Below are positions 21,780-32,269 of a stretch of 64,000 nucleotides of DNA, piece after piece. Every line of letters begins with the position of its first letter. Position 1 is the stretch's first letter. The stretch is from Harmonia axyridis. Its lineage: Eukaryota; Arthropoda; Insecta; Coleoptera; Coccinellidae. The translations under genes were made by a program, and so were the position numbers. The DNA is taken from assembly GCF_914767665.1 (NCBI RefSeq), contig NC_059507.1, positions 23,748,718 through 23,812,717 of the forward strand, given 5' to 3'. The notes beneath the pieces were generated by a model. It saw only the letters and a program-made list of their open reading frames with translations, was not told the origin of the DNA and ran no database searches.

Positions 21780-22665
21780 GCAGTTTTTTCGAGTTTACCC
21801 GCGGTAAAACTAGTCAACCAAAAAACGTGCAGTGAGTGGTTTCAACGCTTCAAACGGTGATTTTGAAGTCGAAGATGAGAGAAGGTTTTCGAAGATGCAG
21901 AATTGAAGGTAATACTTATGTCAAACGCAACAAGATTTGGTAGAATCATTGGAAGTGACGCAACAAGCCATTTCAAAACGCCTGAAAGTCATAGGAATGA
22001 TTCAAAAACAAGGAAATTGGATGCCGTACAAGTTGAAGCTGAGAAATGTTGAACGTTTCTTTACTTGTTATCAGCTGCTGCAAGGCAAAGACGGAAGGGA
22101 TTTCTGTATTGCATTGTGACTGGAGATGAAAAATGGGTTCATTACAATAATAACAAGCGCAGAAAATCATGGAGATATCCCGGCTATGCCGGGAATTCAC
22201 GGTTCCAAGGTAATGCTCATTATTTGGTGGCACCAGCTCGGCGTAGTGTATTATTAGTTATTAAAACCGACTGAAACACTCCCAGGCGTCCTTATCGCAC
22301 GCAATTAATGCGTTTGTGTCGAGCATTGAAAGAAAAATGGCCGCAAAACAATGAGAGACATGATAAATTCATTTTACTGCATGACAATGCTCGACCCCAT
22401 GATGCGAAAGTGTTCAAGATATACTTGGAAACGTTAGAATGGGAAGTCCTTCCTCCTATCCCACCAGACGTTACTCCCTCGGACGATCAATGGTACACGG
22501 CCTGGTTGACCAACACTTCCGGTCTTATGAAGAAGTAAAAAACTGGATCGATTCGTGATTGCTTCAAAAAATGACCAGTTTTTTCAACGCTGGATTCGTA
22601 CGCTGTCCGAAAGATGGGAGAAACTAGTGGCCTGCGATGAACAATACTTTGAATTATATATGTAC
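21780..22665 (+). pseudogene. mariner (DD34D-type) transposase relic
   Basis: In three frames the plus strand reads WFQRFKRGDFEVEDERRFS, VTQQAISKRLKVIGMIQKQG, then VTGDEKWVHYNNNKRRKSW (first aspartate), LRALKEKWPQ, FILLHDNARPHDAKV (second aspartate), WEVLPPIPPDVTPSD (third), and finally RWEKLVACDEQYFEL. This is the motif order of mariner transposases of about 345 residues. Spacing from second to third aspartate is two short of 34 in this copy, suggesting a 6-bp deletion. Several frameshifts make it inactive. Confidence 0.85.
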
Positions 22666-23440
22666 AACCAGTTTTTTTCAATAAAGCCTCGAATTACGGA
22701 GAAAAACGGCGAAAGCAAAGTCGTACGCCTATGTATATTCGTCAAAATTCGAACTGTAAAAAGGATCATAGAACTTTTCATTCGTGAAACCGCACAGATT
22801 CGTCTTGGATTTTTCTCGTGTGAATTTCCAGAAGCTCGAAAATCTCCAGCTATGTAAAGCCCGGTATACTCCATATAATTGGTTACTTTGAGGTCAATAT
22901 GTAACCAGCTGCCGATTGCGTCTTCTATACGTGACCTGAAGATGCCACTACGGATTAGATCTATGTTAAACTCGTGGCAGCATCAGGTGGAACACTGTGT
23001 GGGCTGGATACCAAATTGATTAATTTCTTTTCTGCCGGTAGAGGACACTTGAATGTAGGCACCTCTCATTTTCTATTAAGTCCTTCTGCTTTTAATCTAC
23101 GCTTAAAAGTATTCGATTTATTTATTGAAATCTACAAATTTTTAACAGGTAGTTAAAGTTAAGCGTAATCGATTAAGATATTTTCTAATTATTTAGAAAA
23201 CCAATTTTCCTAAAATTATAACTCTGGAATCATAAAATGGATTTTTTCATTAACGAACTCAACAGGAGTATTTCTACGCTTAGCCTACACTGATGATACT
23301 TCCAAGTTTCAAGCGCGTTCCATTCGATAGTTATCATATTCACGGCCACTAGACGGATGGTCAGAAATAATTTTGATCTCATATTCCTTAGCGGTGGATC
23401 AAAATTCAAATAGTAAAAATTTAAAAATAAAAATAAAAAA
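22666..23440. other. No gene seen; unique sequence at 22880-23150
   Basis: After the mariner relic comes a stretch with more GC (22880-23150: ACCAGCTGCCGATTGCGTC, GGCAGCATCAGGTGGAACAC) and no repeat match. The remainder is AT-rich. No gene was recognised. Confidence 0.4.
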
Positions 23441-23725
23441 ACTATGAATGGAACTTCCGATATTAACCCACGAATTCTTGAAAATACAATTTTTTTTATG
23501 ATTGCTAATATAATTTTAAATTGTTCTTTGTTTATTATCATTATTGTTATTATTATTATGGATGTTACTCTCATTATTATATTATTTTTGATTGATCTAC
23601 TCATTCATTTTGCCAACGATCATATTATTAGATAGTATTCATTCGTATGTGTGAAGTTCAAAAAGTTCATAAAAAAAATTATTTTCAAGAATTCGTGGGT
23701 TAATATCGGAAGTTCCATTCATAGT
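23441..23725. repeat. Small foldback with 46-bp arms
   Basis: ACTATGAATGGAACTTCCGA at 23441 and its exact inverse ending at 23725 extend through TATTAACCCACGAATTCTTG. The arms show no mismatch by eye over about 45 bp. The spacer of about 190 bp is AT-rich with ATT repeats. There is no coding sequence. Confidence 0.85.
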
Positions 23726-24030
23726 TAGCTTCCAACACTTGGACTTCTATATTCTACCCGGATAGTACTATATTGTATAAAAACTGCAGACATTTTCACG
23801 GATTCGTTTGTCTGTGAGATGCTATCATCAATTTCGAGACATTCTGAGGAAAATGTCTTGGCACCCCATTGTCAGATTATCGAGATTTGTTAGGAACAAA
23901 TCACATATCATATGTAAATGACATCAATAGTGATCACAATTGTCATCCCTGAGGATATATGATTATGATTTTTCCATTTTCCCCCATTACAGATCGCGGT
24001 GCCTGGTTATGAACATTTTGGCTAACATAT

Positions 24031-27000
24031 AATAATAATAATAATAATGTCTTTATTTTCACAAAAAAGTTACAATAATTCTTATCTTTTCTTATTTTAG
24101 TTATTAGCTAGTTTGATTTATTGTGAAAAAAGGCGGAGTCCAGTTATGCTCATGCATATTCTGCTCTACTCAACCCTTACAGAAAAAAAATAATAAACAA
24201 GAAAACAAAAAAAAATAATTTTGATTTGTTCTTTCACACTTTTTTCATAGGCGTTCTGCGTTCACTAATGGAGTCAGTTAGATAATGTGCAAGAAAATAG
24301 AAGAACTAGGGCTCGTTCTGTTCTTTCAAGTATAATTCAAACATTTTATTTTTAAACGCTTTTATGTTCAAAGTCTTGAAGGTGTATGGAATAGGATTAT
24401 AGACTTTTGCGATGCTATAGGTGAAACTTCTTTCGAAAAAGGTCGTTCTATGAATAGGTGGTGTTATAAGACCTCTATTTCTTATATTTATATTATGAAC
24501 ATGACTTCTATATATTATCTTTCTATGAAGATAGTTCGGAGTTTTATTCAACACAATGTTATGATAGAAGCAGGCTGAGTGTAATTTTCGGCGGAAATTC
24601 ATGTTCAACCAACCTATTTCTTTGAGTTTATGAGAGATTCTGTCGAATTTTCTTATGCCGTATATAAATCTGAGACATGAATTCTGGACACGCTGAATTC
24701 TCGCCCTGGCTATTGCAGTTAAGCATTCCCCATAAATCACGTCACCAAAGTTAAAAGTTGACAGTACAAGGGAGTCACATAAAATTTTTTTTTGTTTCTC
24801 TGGGATATAGTGCCGATTACAATATAGCAGCCTTAATTTGTAATATGCCCGACGAATACAGTTCGAGACATGATCATCAAATCTTAGATTATTATCAAAA
24901 ATCACTCCTAGATTACGTTTGCCGTTTTCAACCTTCAAACTTTTATCACCGATTTTTATATTCACCAATTTTTCAGTTTGTTCTCTACAATTTTTAGGAC
25001 CGAAAAGTAATGCCGTACATTTTTCTGCATTGATGTGAAGGTGATGTTGAGCTGAAAAATTCATAAGCTTTTCAAGTTCGAGATTCAAAGTGTTACAAGC
25101 TTCAACGACATCAGTGTTGTCAAAGGATATACATACTTGAGTATCGTCTGCGTAGTAGTGAGCTTTGCATTTATTAAAAGAGCAATCTTGCTCAGAGGTG
25201 TACACTATGTAAAGAGTTGCTCCCAGAATTGATCCCTGTGCAACACCTCTAGTCACAGGTAGTTCCTCGGATAGAACACCGTCTATCATGACTCTTTGAG
25301 TCCTCCCATCAAAATAACTATTGAAAAAGGCAACCGCGCTTTCATCCAAACCTATGTAGTGGAGAGCTGCCAACAATATAGACCGATCAAGGGTGTCAAA
25401 GGCTCTACTATAGTCTAAGAGAACAAGCAATGTGGATTTACCATTATCTGTGGCACGAAAGATGTCATCCGTGATATCTGCTAGAGTGGTAGAACAGTTG
25501 TGATATTTTCTAAAACCAGATTGTGTTTCAGGAAGGATATTGTTAGCTTCTATATGATTAATTAGTTGTTCGTTAATTATTTTTTCAAGAATCTTCGATA
25601 AGCATGGGAGGATGCTTATAGGTCTGAGGTCCCTGTATTCTTTAGGAGATGGTTTTTTTGGTTTTGGGATTACAAGTGCCTTTTTCCATGTAGTTGGATA
25701 AACTGAGTTGGAAATACAGTAATTTATGAGATGAGTTAGAAATGGAAGAATAAACGGGGTACAAAGATGTAGTACGTGTATATTGATGCCATCTATGCCA
25801 CAGGCTTTAGATTTCAACTGAGAGATTATTTTGAGCACATCCATTTCTGATACAGTAGTGAACTTGAGGATAGAGGTTAACGATCTTTTCCGGTTTTGCG
25901 AGTAGAATTTTATAGTGTCCTCCGGATCAACTACGGGTTGTGGAATTAATGAAATGAAGGAACGATTGATTTCATCAGGATTTCTCAAGTTTTCAGGTAT
26001 TTGGGTGATGCCATCTTTGAAATCACCGCAGTAATATTTAAGTTCTTGCCAAAGATTATTATTTGCTGAAAATTTTTCTTGTAGAAACAGTTTTTTTTCA
26101 TGTTCAATTTTCGAAGAAACTAAGTTCCTTAATGATTTATAGTGGGCTCGGTTCTCATCAGTGCGATTTTTCTTATATTTACTTAAGGCTTTGCCACGCA
26201 GTTTCATTAGGTGTCCAACATTGTCAAGCCAGGGTTGTCTTTTAGACTTCGACAATCTAATCTTTTTAATTGGTGCATGTAGATCAAGCAGCGCGTTTAT
26301 ATTTGCGTTAATAAAGTCAACTTTCCCGTCAGCATTGTCTATGTCGAGAATATTCCGCCAAGGAATGGAGCGCAAGTCCTGATCGAACTGCTGTATATCA
26401 ATATTCTTGTAGTTTCTGTATTCTTTGAATTCTGTTTTTTTTCTTAAAGTAGGTATTTGAATTTCACAAAAAATGAATTCGTGATCTGAAAACATTGAGG
26501 CCAGGGTATCACACTTGACCACTTCCATATTATCAGACATAATGATCAGATCAATTAGGGATTCGCTTTGTAATGTTACTCTAGTAGGATGGGTAAAAAC
26601 TTGGGCCAGGCCCATGGAACTGAGCAGAAGGTTGAACTCTCTCACCTCCTTAGAGGAGTAATTCAGGTAGTTTAAATTGAAATCACCAACACAGCATATA
26701 TTGTCAGAAAGAGGTGCTAATGAGGATAAAATATCATCAAAATCTGTCAAAAAGCTAGATTGACTGTATTGCGGTGGTTTGTAAATACATCCTAGAACAA
26801 TATCCATCTTACTTAGACGCATTCGAATCCAGACTTGTTCAAAACTAGAGTTATTTGTATACTCATTTTCAATGCGTGTGATATTAAAACCTACCTTGAT
26901 GAATAATCCCACGCCTCCACCTCTACCATTTTTACTTTGATAGATACCCCTATATCCGTCAATTATGATGTTTTCGTAGTTAATTGTTTTATTGAGCCAT

Positions 27001-27060
27001 GTTTCCGATACACCTACAACATCGAAATTATTCGAGGTAATGAATTTTTGATATTATTGA
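24031..27060 (-). mobile_element. 5'-truncated non-LTR retrotransposon
   Basis: On the minus strand the element starts inside its endonuclease domain near 27060 and ends with AATAAAGACATTATTATT, i.e. a polyadenylation signal directly before a TAA-type tail (24031-24048). It carries the long ORF at 24306-26912. The frame is open upstream of the first methionine to about 27057 (including FDVVGVSETWLNK), so the visible truncation lies before that. Target duplications could not be identified. Confidence 0.85.
24306..26912 (-). CDS. Non-LTR retrotransposon ORF2: endonuclease (partial) and reverse transcriptase
   Basis: This is the second ORF of a CR1/Jockey-like element, with an AP-type endonuclease and a reverse transcriptase for target-primed insertion. 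The first 150 residues show the C-terminal half of the endonuclease (CCVGDFNLNYL, LIDLIIMSDN, SDHEFIFCEI). The RT follows: ACGIDGINIHVL, RPISILPCLSKILEK, TQSGFRKYHNCSTTLA, LVLLDYSRAFDTLDR, GVAQGSILGATLYIVY and the catalytic YYADD near residue 586. The C-terminus has KFKNKMFEL-type lysine-rich text. The open frame continues upstream of the chosen methionine to about 27057, so that methionine is only the first in the track. The N-terminal endonuclease residues are lost, so this copy is unlikely to move by itself. Confidence 0.9.
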   Translation of the reverse strand: MGLFIKVGFNITRIENEYTNNSSFEQVWIRMRLSKMDIVLGCIYKPPQYSQSSFLTDFDDILSSLAPLSDNICCVGDFNLNYLNYSSKEVREFNLLLSSMGLAQVFTHPTRVTLQSESLIDLIIMSDNMEVVKCDTLASMFSDHEFIFCEIQIPTLRKKTEFKEYRNYKNIDIQQFDQDLRSIPWRNILDIDNADGKVDFINANINALLDLHAPIKKIRLSKSKRQPWLDNVGHLMKLRGKALSKYKKNRTDENRAHYKSLRNLVSSKIEHEKKLFLQEKFSANNNLWQELKYYCGDFKDGITQIPENLRNPDEINRSFISLIPQPVVDPEDTIKFYSQNRKRSLTSILKFTTVSEMDVLKIISQLKSKACGIDGINIHVLHLCTPFILPFLTHLINYCISNSVYPTTWKKALVIPKPKKPSPKEYRDLRPISILPCLSKILEKIINEQLINHIEANNILPETQSGFRKYHNCSTTLADITDDIFRATDNGKSTLLVLLDYSRAFDTLDRSILLAALHYIGLDESAVAFFNSYFDGRTQRVMIDGVLSEELPVTRGVAQGSILGATLYIVYTSEQDCSFNKCKAHYYADDTQVCISFDNTDVVEACNTLNLELEKLMNFSAQHHLHINAEKCTALLFGPKNCREQTEKLVNIKIGDKSLKVENGKRNLGVIFDNNLRFDDHVSNCIRRAYYKLRLLYCNRHYIPEKQKKILCDSLVLSTFNFGDVIYGECLTAIARARIQRVQNSCLRFIYGIRKFDRISHKLKEIGWLNMNFRRKLHSACFYHNIVLNKTPNYLHRKIIYRSHVHNINIRNRGLITPPIHRTTFFERSFTYSIAKVYNPIPYTFKTLNIKAFKNKMFELYLKEQNEP

Positions 27061-27298
27061 ACATCAGATATATGAGAATTCAGTTATTATGGTTTCTCTT
27101 AAAAAAATCTCAACATATGTCGTTTCTAGGTCATGTGAATTATTCTGGCGTTATCTTGTGGCATTTGTTGATTTTGAAACTGTTTAGATGTAATGATTGT
27201 TACTGTCAGGCACAAACCATTGGTTTAATTGACAGTATTTCTTGAAAATTATTGTACTAAATTTGGTAAAATAAATAACATTGATTGATTGATTGATG
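27061..27298 (+). mobile_element. Probable retroposon 3' end with TTGA tail
   Basis: Plus-strand sequence ending AATAAATAACATTGATTGATTGATTG, i.e. a polyadenylation signal followed by four TTGA-type repeats, which resembles the 3' end of CR1-like elements. It abuts the broken 5' end of the reverse transcriptase element on the other strand. No coding sequence remains. Confidence 0.4.
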
Positions 27299-28503
27299 AA
27301 AAGATGTATGGAAGATCTTGGATTTTGTATCTCATTTCATAGCCAATGTGGAGCAGTGTATAAGAAATTATCGATGGCGGTGCCTAATATAACCAAGTAA
27401 GATCATTTCTCAGTCGGGTTCTGGCCGCCAAACATCCAAATTCCATCCCATCCAGAAATGAGAGCTCCCCGATTGATGAGCAAAAACCCCGAAAATTGCA
27501 AAAAATCCATTTTCAAAGCTCCATATCTCGAAAACTGTCCATTTTTGAGCTTTGTGGCTATGGACACTTCTGATCAGTTTATCAAGAACTACAACATATC
27601 AAAAATTCAGCCAAATTCACGGAAAGCCATTTCCCATATAAAACGTGCGGGGTCCTTTCTTTCCCTGAATCTGTATTTTCTTTTACAGTCCATTCAGGAA
27701 TTATTGACATCCCGGGTGGCTTTGGAAAATCGAAATTAAGTTGGTATTGACTCATTCAGTAACATTTTGAATTGCCCGTTTCGGGTTGGCATTGGAAATG
27801 TCATTGACAGGAGGTTAGATTTCAGTTTGTTTGTGTTATTGGTTTTGATCGAAGTAATTTTGAAACTTAAAAGTTGTATCAATTTCAAACACACATTGAT
27901 TAGTCTATTCGAGTATTTCTCACAGTACTGTTTTGAAAAAAAAGAAGGCAAGTCATTACAACCTGGATTATTAGTGGAAGAAAACCTGTGGAATACGATT
28001 TCACCTTCAAAGAATCATTGAATGATTTGATTGTTACCAAAAGCCGAGCCAAAAGCAACCAATATATCAGCCTGGATGAAATTTGAGCAAAAAGCATCTG
28101 GATTTTAATCAATCAAAGACAACATTACATAAACTTAATTGGTTACAAGTTCAAAACAGTTAATAAAAGGAAAATTCTTATTGATAAACAGAAAAATATA
28201 ATAAGTTGAGTACGATTTTATGGTGAATACAATGAATATTTGCAAAAAAATGTGAAATTCATTTATCTAGTGGAAACTTGGTTATATATTCAACAGTGGA
28301 CTCTAGAAAGAAAATAAAATGTTTTTCAATTATATTCAAGGGTAAAAGTAGAAGGAGCACTATTTTGAATGCTGGATATTTGGATTTTTACCTGGATGTT
28401 TTTTTTGACAGTGGTGATCATGAGGATTATATAAATCTATGAAGAGAGAATTATTTCATTGATTGCTAAACAAAGTCTTGGCATTGCATCCATAGTTTAT
28501 TTA
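27299..28503. other. No gene seen
   Basis: Mostly AT-rich with moderate GC at 27370-27730. Short ORFs of 70-93 codons are present on both strands without recognisable motifs. The TTTA immediately before 28504 is the left target duplication of the LTR element. Confidence 0.45.
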
Positions 28504-29366
28504 TGTAGGCTTGGTTAATCGATCGTCTAGAGGTATGATTCGATTACCTGGCCTTTCGTCTTTTCTCCGTGACTTTGTTGGATTTATAATAATTAAACTC
28601 TTTTGAATTATTCACATCTATTTACAAAGCCACAATTATACAGTACAAACTCGGTATTGGGAAGATCTTAATCACGTCTTTATTACAAGTTTCCCACTAC
28701 GGTACTGAATTTCGTCTTTAACACGTTTAATTGTTTACTCGAAACGTCTTCGTCGTACTTCAAGATTTCGGTCGTCTCGTCTTTAACTTGTTCGCGACTC
28801 GTCTTAATCTAGTCCGCGAACCGTCTTTTCGTCTTACGTCTTAAGTTGACCGACCGAACTTGTCTCGTCTTCGACTTAAGTTAAACTGTACCGTCTGTAC
28901 ACGTCTTTGGTTTAATCTTAACTGTTTCCGTCCTCGGCTTAACTTGAACTGTCCTCTCTGTCGATTGGAACTACCCTGTCTCGGTTTGACCACACCCTTA
29001 GGGGAAGGTACCATCCCCCTAGTCCAATAGGATTTTTGCCATACCGCCCCCAAAGATCTTCCGGATTCCTGGAATATTCTAGAAGAACTAGGGCCTGAGA
29101 AAAAGCATGAAACACATGTGGCATAATCGTCTTGTTCCGAAACCTTTCCCAACCCCATAAATCCAACCCCATAAATCCCTCAAGTTTTACCATCGACATA
29201 TGACATTCTTCGACATCCCGAAGAATAGCACATCCTTTTTACATTATGTACAATTCGTTCCCTGTAAATCTATTGAAACTGTCATGCCCTCGACATTAAA
29301 AGAAACTAATAGGTTCCGGTTGACCATCGCCATTATTTACAGGGAAACAATAAACTGGATCCTACA
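28504..29366 (-). repeat. 3' LTR
   Basis: The LTR at the 3' end of the element (sense is minus). TTTATT at 28679-28684 gives a sense AATAAA polyadenylation signal. It has a tandem 14-bp repeat (CCCCATAAATCCAA) at 29150-29177, a hairpin ATTCTTCG/CGAAGAAT at 29205-29226, and a heat-shock-element-like GAA-TTC-GAA array at 29072-29084. A GGGGGCGG box (sense) and an inverted CCAAT-type ATTGG lie further downstream. The hexamer CGTCTT recurs at least ten times. Confidence 0.92.
29072..29084. promoter_or_regulatory. Heat-shock-element-like motif in the LTR
   Basis: GAATATTCTAGAA is GAA-nn-TTC-nn-GAA, three alternating units with the exact two-base spacing of a heat-shock factor binding site. It lies about 282-294 nt from the sense 5' end of the LTR, thus probably in U3. 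The same motif is in the other LTR at 32838-32850. It is a sequence match only; factor binding is inferred. Confidence 0.55.
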
Positions 29367-29383
29367 TTCGACCCCCCTAAAAA
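29367..29383 (-). other. Polypurine tract
   Basis: On the sense (minus) strand AGGGGGGTCGAA directly precedes the 3' LTR, the expected site for plus-strand DNA priming. It partly overlaps the region just after the ORF stop. Confidence 0.65.
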
Positions 29384-31542
29384 TTAGAGTTCGACCCGAA
29401 CTCATCATCGTCCTCGTCTTCGTGAGGTATCCACGGTTTCATGAATTCCGCACATGTAGATGTCCTCATAGGACCTTCATGAACCCCGACTTTCGTCACG
29501 TCGTACCTGTCTTTCCTCTTTGATCGCGATACCTCATATGGGCCTAAAAACTCTCGTTTCTGACCCGCGCCGAATCGCCTTTGCCTTATCGCTACAAGGT
29601 CTCCTACCGTGTACGTCTCGACCTTCTTTCTCCGTCGATCATGTTTTCGTCGGCCATCCCTTTGTACCTTAGGTACCTGATCTGCGTATTTACTTTCTTT
29701 CCTCATTTCATTTTCAAACGCTTCAACCACTGACCGATTCTCTTTTTCACGCATCTTAACCCTTTCCACCTGACTATTTTTTCTGGGGACACCGGTCCTA
29801 ATTGTTACATGGTTCATGCGTTCCTTCTTGATCTTTAATTCCACGTCTTTCTTCTTATTCGCTATGTAGGTCTGGGTCAATTTACCGTCTTTACTTTTCA
29901 AAGGTGGAGTTTCGATTTGTTCTTTATCAATTCGTCGTCGTCGTCCGTCGTCGTTGATAGCGATATGCATCAACCAACTGTTCGCAACCGCTTGTTCCTT
30001 TGATCTCACGCTAATCCCTTCTTCCCCAATTAAAACAATAGCCTGTTTCAAAATATTAGTACCAAGGATCGCTTGGAATCCCAACGATCCTTTAGGGATA
30101 ATATGAAACTCAAGGTTGAACAATTGTCCATCTATCTTCACGTCTAATTTCAAAGACCCCATCGTTTCCACCGTGAAATGACCCAAACCTCTTATAATGG
30201 TGACGTCTTTATCAAACGGTAAGTGACGCAGGTAAGAATTATAAATATCCTCGCGAATAATGCTTATCTCGCTACCGGTATCAAAGAGAGCCTCAACTGC
30301 AAACGCCCCAAAAACAAGTCTGATCGCATTTTTGGGAACTGATTCTACCACGGCCACTTCCGTGGTTTCAGCCTTTTCTCTGCAACTCGCGGCGATATGT
30401 CCATGTTTATTGCATCGGAAGCATTTTGTTCCTTTGCTCTTATCTGGACATTCCCTCGACTTATGCCCTCTTTGACCGCAACTAAAGCAAGATTCGCTGC
30501 TTGCTTGCGCACCGTTTTTCCCGTCTTTAATGGAATATTTTTCTTTCTTCTCCGTTCGCTTTTCTATACCGTTAGACCTTAACTCTTTTCTCTGATAGTG
30601 AGAATCTCCCCTCTTGGTGATTTCCTCATAAATTTTGGCCTTCTGCTTGAAATCACCAACATTTTTCGAGCCATACAATATTATTTTATTCGCGGAAGTG
30701 TCCGCAATACCGTCTATAATATATTGTATTATCGCGTCCTCCTCAATATTGGCTCTACTGCCGATCTCTCTCATAGCGAGAATGTACTCTTGTACACTCT
30801 CACTATTTTTCTTCCTCCTGCTAGCCAGGAGTTTGTGAATTTGCGCCGAACTCACACGGACTTCAAATTCCTCGCACAGCCGTTCTTTTAATGATGCCCA
30901 CGTCTTTATCCCCTTTTGAGATTGAATGAACAATCTCGCTAATCCCGACAGAGATTTCTTCGCAAATATTAATTTTTGAAGATCTGACCAACCCGTCATC
31001 GCAGCCATTTCCTCAAAATCCTCAATCCACCTCCCGACCGGATAATTATCGGCCCCCGTGAATTGTCGAATTGAATCTTCGACATCCCTAAACGTCAAAG
31101 AGAAACTACTTCGACAATTACGGTTTTCCTCTTCGAGCTTCATTTTCGACACCGATACAGAAACAGAGCTAACTAAATCATCGTCATTTTCGTCGTCATC
31201 GTCTTCGTCGTCGTCTTTCTCTAAAAGGGGACCACACAAGAAATCGCACACCCTTTTGGCGATCTCTTCCGTAGAACCCTCGTATGGTAAATTCAAAATT
31301 TGGCATACCGCCTCTAAATCAGTCTCCGTCAATTTTTGTTCAACGTCTTTGATTTTTTCTTGATGTTCGTTATCGTCTTTGTCCCAATCAAATCCGTCAA
31401 AGTTTCGTATTGTCCTACGTCTTTTGTATTTGTCACCTTCGGTCCCGAAACAAGCTATGTGCAGCGCTCTTATAGCCGGAACTTTGGCTTTTGAAATACC
31501 GTCTTCAATACTTTTTATTTCGCTTAACGAGTACATTTTCAA
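29377..31542 (-). CDS. Gag-protease polyprotein fused to an integrase C-terminus
   Basis: A 721-codon uninterrupted ORF. Residues about 40-110 (FDGFDWDKDD, then LEAVCQILNLPYEGS and RVCDFLCGPL) resemble a SAP/DEK-type helical segment, followed by an acidic run (EKDDDEDDDDENDDD). Residues about 150-290 are a retrotransposon Gag region (RQFTGADNYPVGRWIEDFEE, SVQEYILAMREIG). Two CCHC zinc knuckles follow near residue 349 (CFSCGQRGHKSREC and CFRCNKHGHIAASC), then an aspartic protease motif LFDTGSEISII near residue 421. The end (YTVGDLVAIRQRRFG, FLGPYEVSR, CAEFMKPWIP) matches the C-terminal domain of Gypsy integrases. RT, RNase H and the integrase core have been lost without breaking the frame. Confidence 0.88.
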   Translation of the reverse strand: MKMYSLSEIKSIEDGISKAKVPAIRALHIACFGTEGDKYKRRRTIRNFDGFDWDKDDNEHQEKIKDVEQKLTETDLEAVCQILNLPYEGSTEEIAKRVCDFLCGPLLEKDDDEDDDDENDDDLVSSVSVSVSKMKLEEENRNCRSSFSLTFRDVEDSIRQFTGADNYPVGRWIEDFEEMAAMTGWSDLQKLIFAKKSLSGLARLFIQSQKGIKTWASLKERLCEEFEVRVSSAQIHKLLASRRKKNSESVQEYILAMREIGSRANIEEDAIIQYIIDGIADTSANKIILYGSKNVGDFKQKAKIYEEITKRGDSHYQRKELRSNGIEKRTEKKEKYSIKDGKNGAQASSESCFSCGQRGHKSRECPDKSKGTKCFRCNKHGHIAASCREKAETTEVAVVESVPKNAIRLVFGAFAVEALFDTGSEISIIREDIYNSYLRHLPFDKDVTIIRGLGHFTVETMGSLKLDVKIDGQLFNLEFHIIPKGSLGFQAILGTNILKQAIVLIGEEGISVRSKEQAVANSWLMHIAINDDGRRRRIDKEQIETPPLKSKDGKLTQTYIANKKKDVELKIKKERMNHVTIRTGVPRKNSQVERVKMREKENRSVVEAFENEMRKESKYADQVPKVQRDGRRKHDRRRKKVETYTVGDLVAIRQRRFGAGQKREFLGPYEVSRSKRKDRYDVTKVGVHEGPMRTSTCAEFMKPWIPHEDEDDDEFGSNSNF

Positions 31543-32247
31543 TTTAAGTATATACGTCGAAACGGAATGAAATTAAATTGAATCGTCTTACTTCACCCGT
31601 TGACAGAAATTCAGTAACCGCTCACAAATAAAAGCAACAGTAACACAAAATAAAATGGACACACACAAAAATGAATGGGAATAAGAACAAAAAGCAAAAT
31701 CAACACACTAAATCTACAGAAAATAAATCGTCAGATTTGAGAATCGGAGATCAAAATATTCGTCTTCAATCCTGATTAAAATATACCAGAGAAAAACAGA
31801 TACAGGAAAATATTCTCAAGTGAAAAAAGTCAAAAAACAGTGAATAATCAAATTATGTCAAATGGAATTGCCCAACAAACAGCTTATAATTTTTTCTAGC
31901 CTCGTCTTAAAAGAAAAAGTTCTACCTTGTACAATTCCTCGTCTTGTTGAACGTAATCCTTTATTCACACTGTTACACAAAAATGACCTTTTATCACTTC
32001 ACACACTTTTCCTTGATGGTCCTCTTCTGCTCGTCTCTTGGTTGTACTCTTCATCCAATTTTCGATCTCCTCCTCGGTGAATCTTCTTTTTGTAGAATAT
32101 TCTCGTCTACGTCGAATATTCGAAAATTCCTCTCAGGTCCTGGACGATTTTCTCCTTAATGTAGGCTTTTCACTTTTATCCCGGATGATTTTCTCCTTGA
32201 AAATACTCCACAGATCCCGGTTGATTTTCTCCTTGAAAATCAACTTC
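31543..32247 (-). other. 5' leader of the LTR element
   Basis: About 700 bp between the primer-binding site and the ORF start, without a credible ORF on the sense strand. It contains a near-direct repeat of TCCCGG-TTGATTTTCTCCTTGAAAAT type at 32160-32260 (three imperfect copies) and is a candidate packaging region. Confidence 0.5.
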
Positions 32248-32269
32248 GATCCCGGTTGAGCCCCCAAAA
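32248..32269 (-). other. Primer-binding site
   Basis: Just inside the 5' LTR, the sense strand reads TGGGGGCTCAACCGGGAT, an 18-nt match to the complement of a tRNA 3' end (its complement ends in CCCCCA). The tRNA species was not identified. Confidence 0.6.

Noticed and set aside
28841..29199. ORFs of 86-105 codons repeated at 32607-32965
   Set aside because: They lie within the two matching LTRs and have no recognised domain; LTRs are non-coding.
30260..31570. Plus-strand ORFs opposite the Gag-protease gene
   Set aside because: Antisense shadows of the real minus-strand ORF; their serine-rich text comes from acidic codons read backwards.
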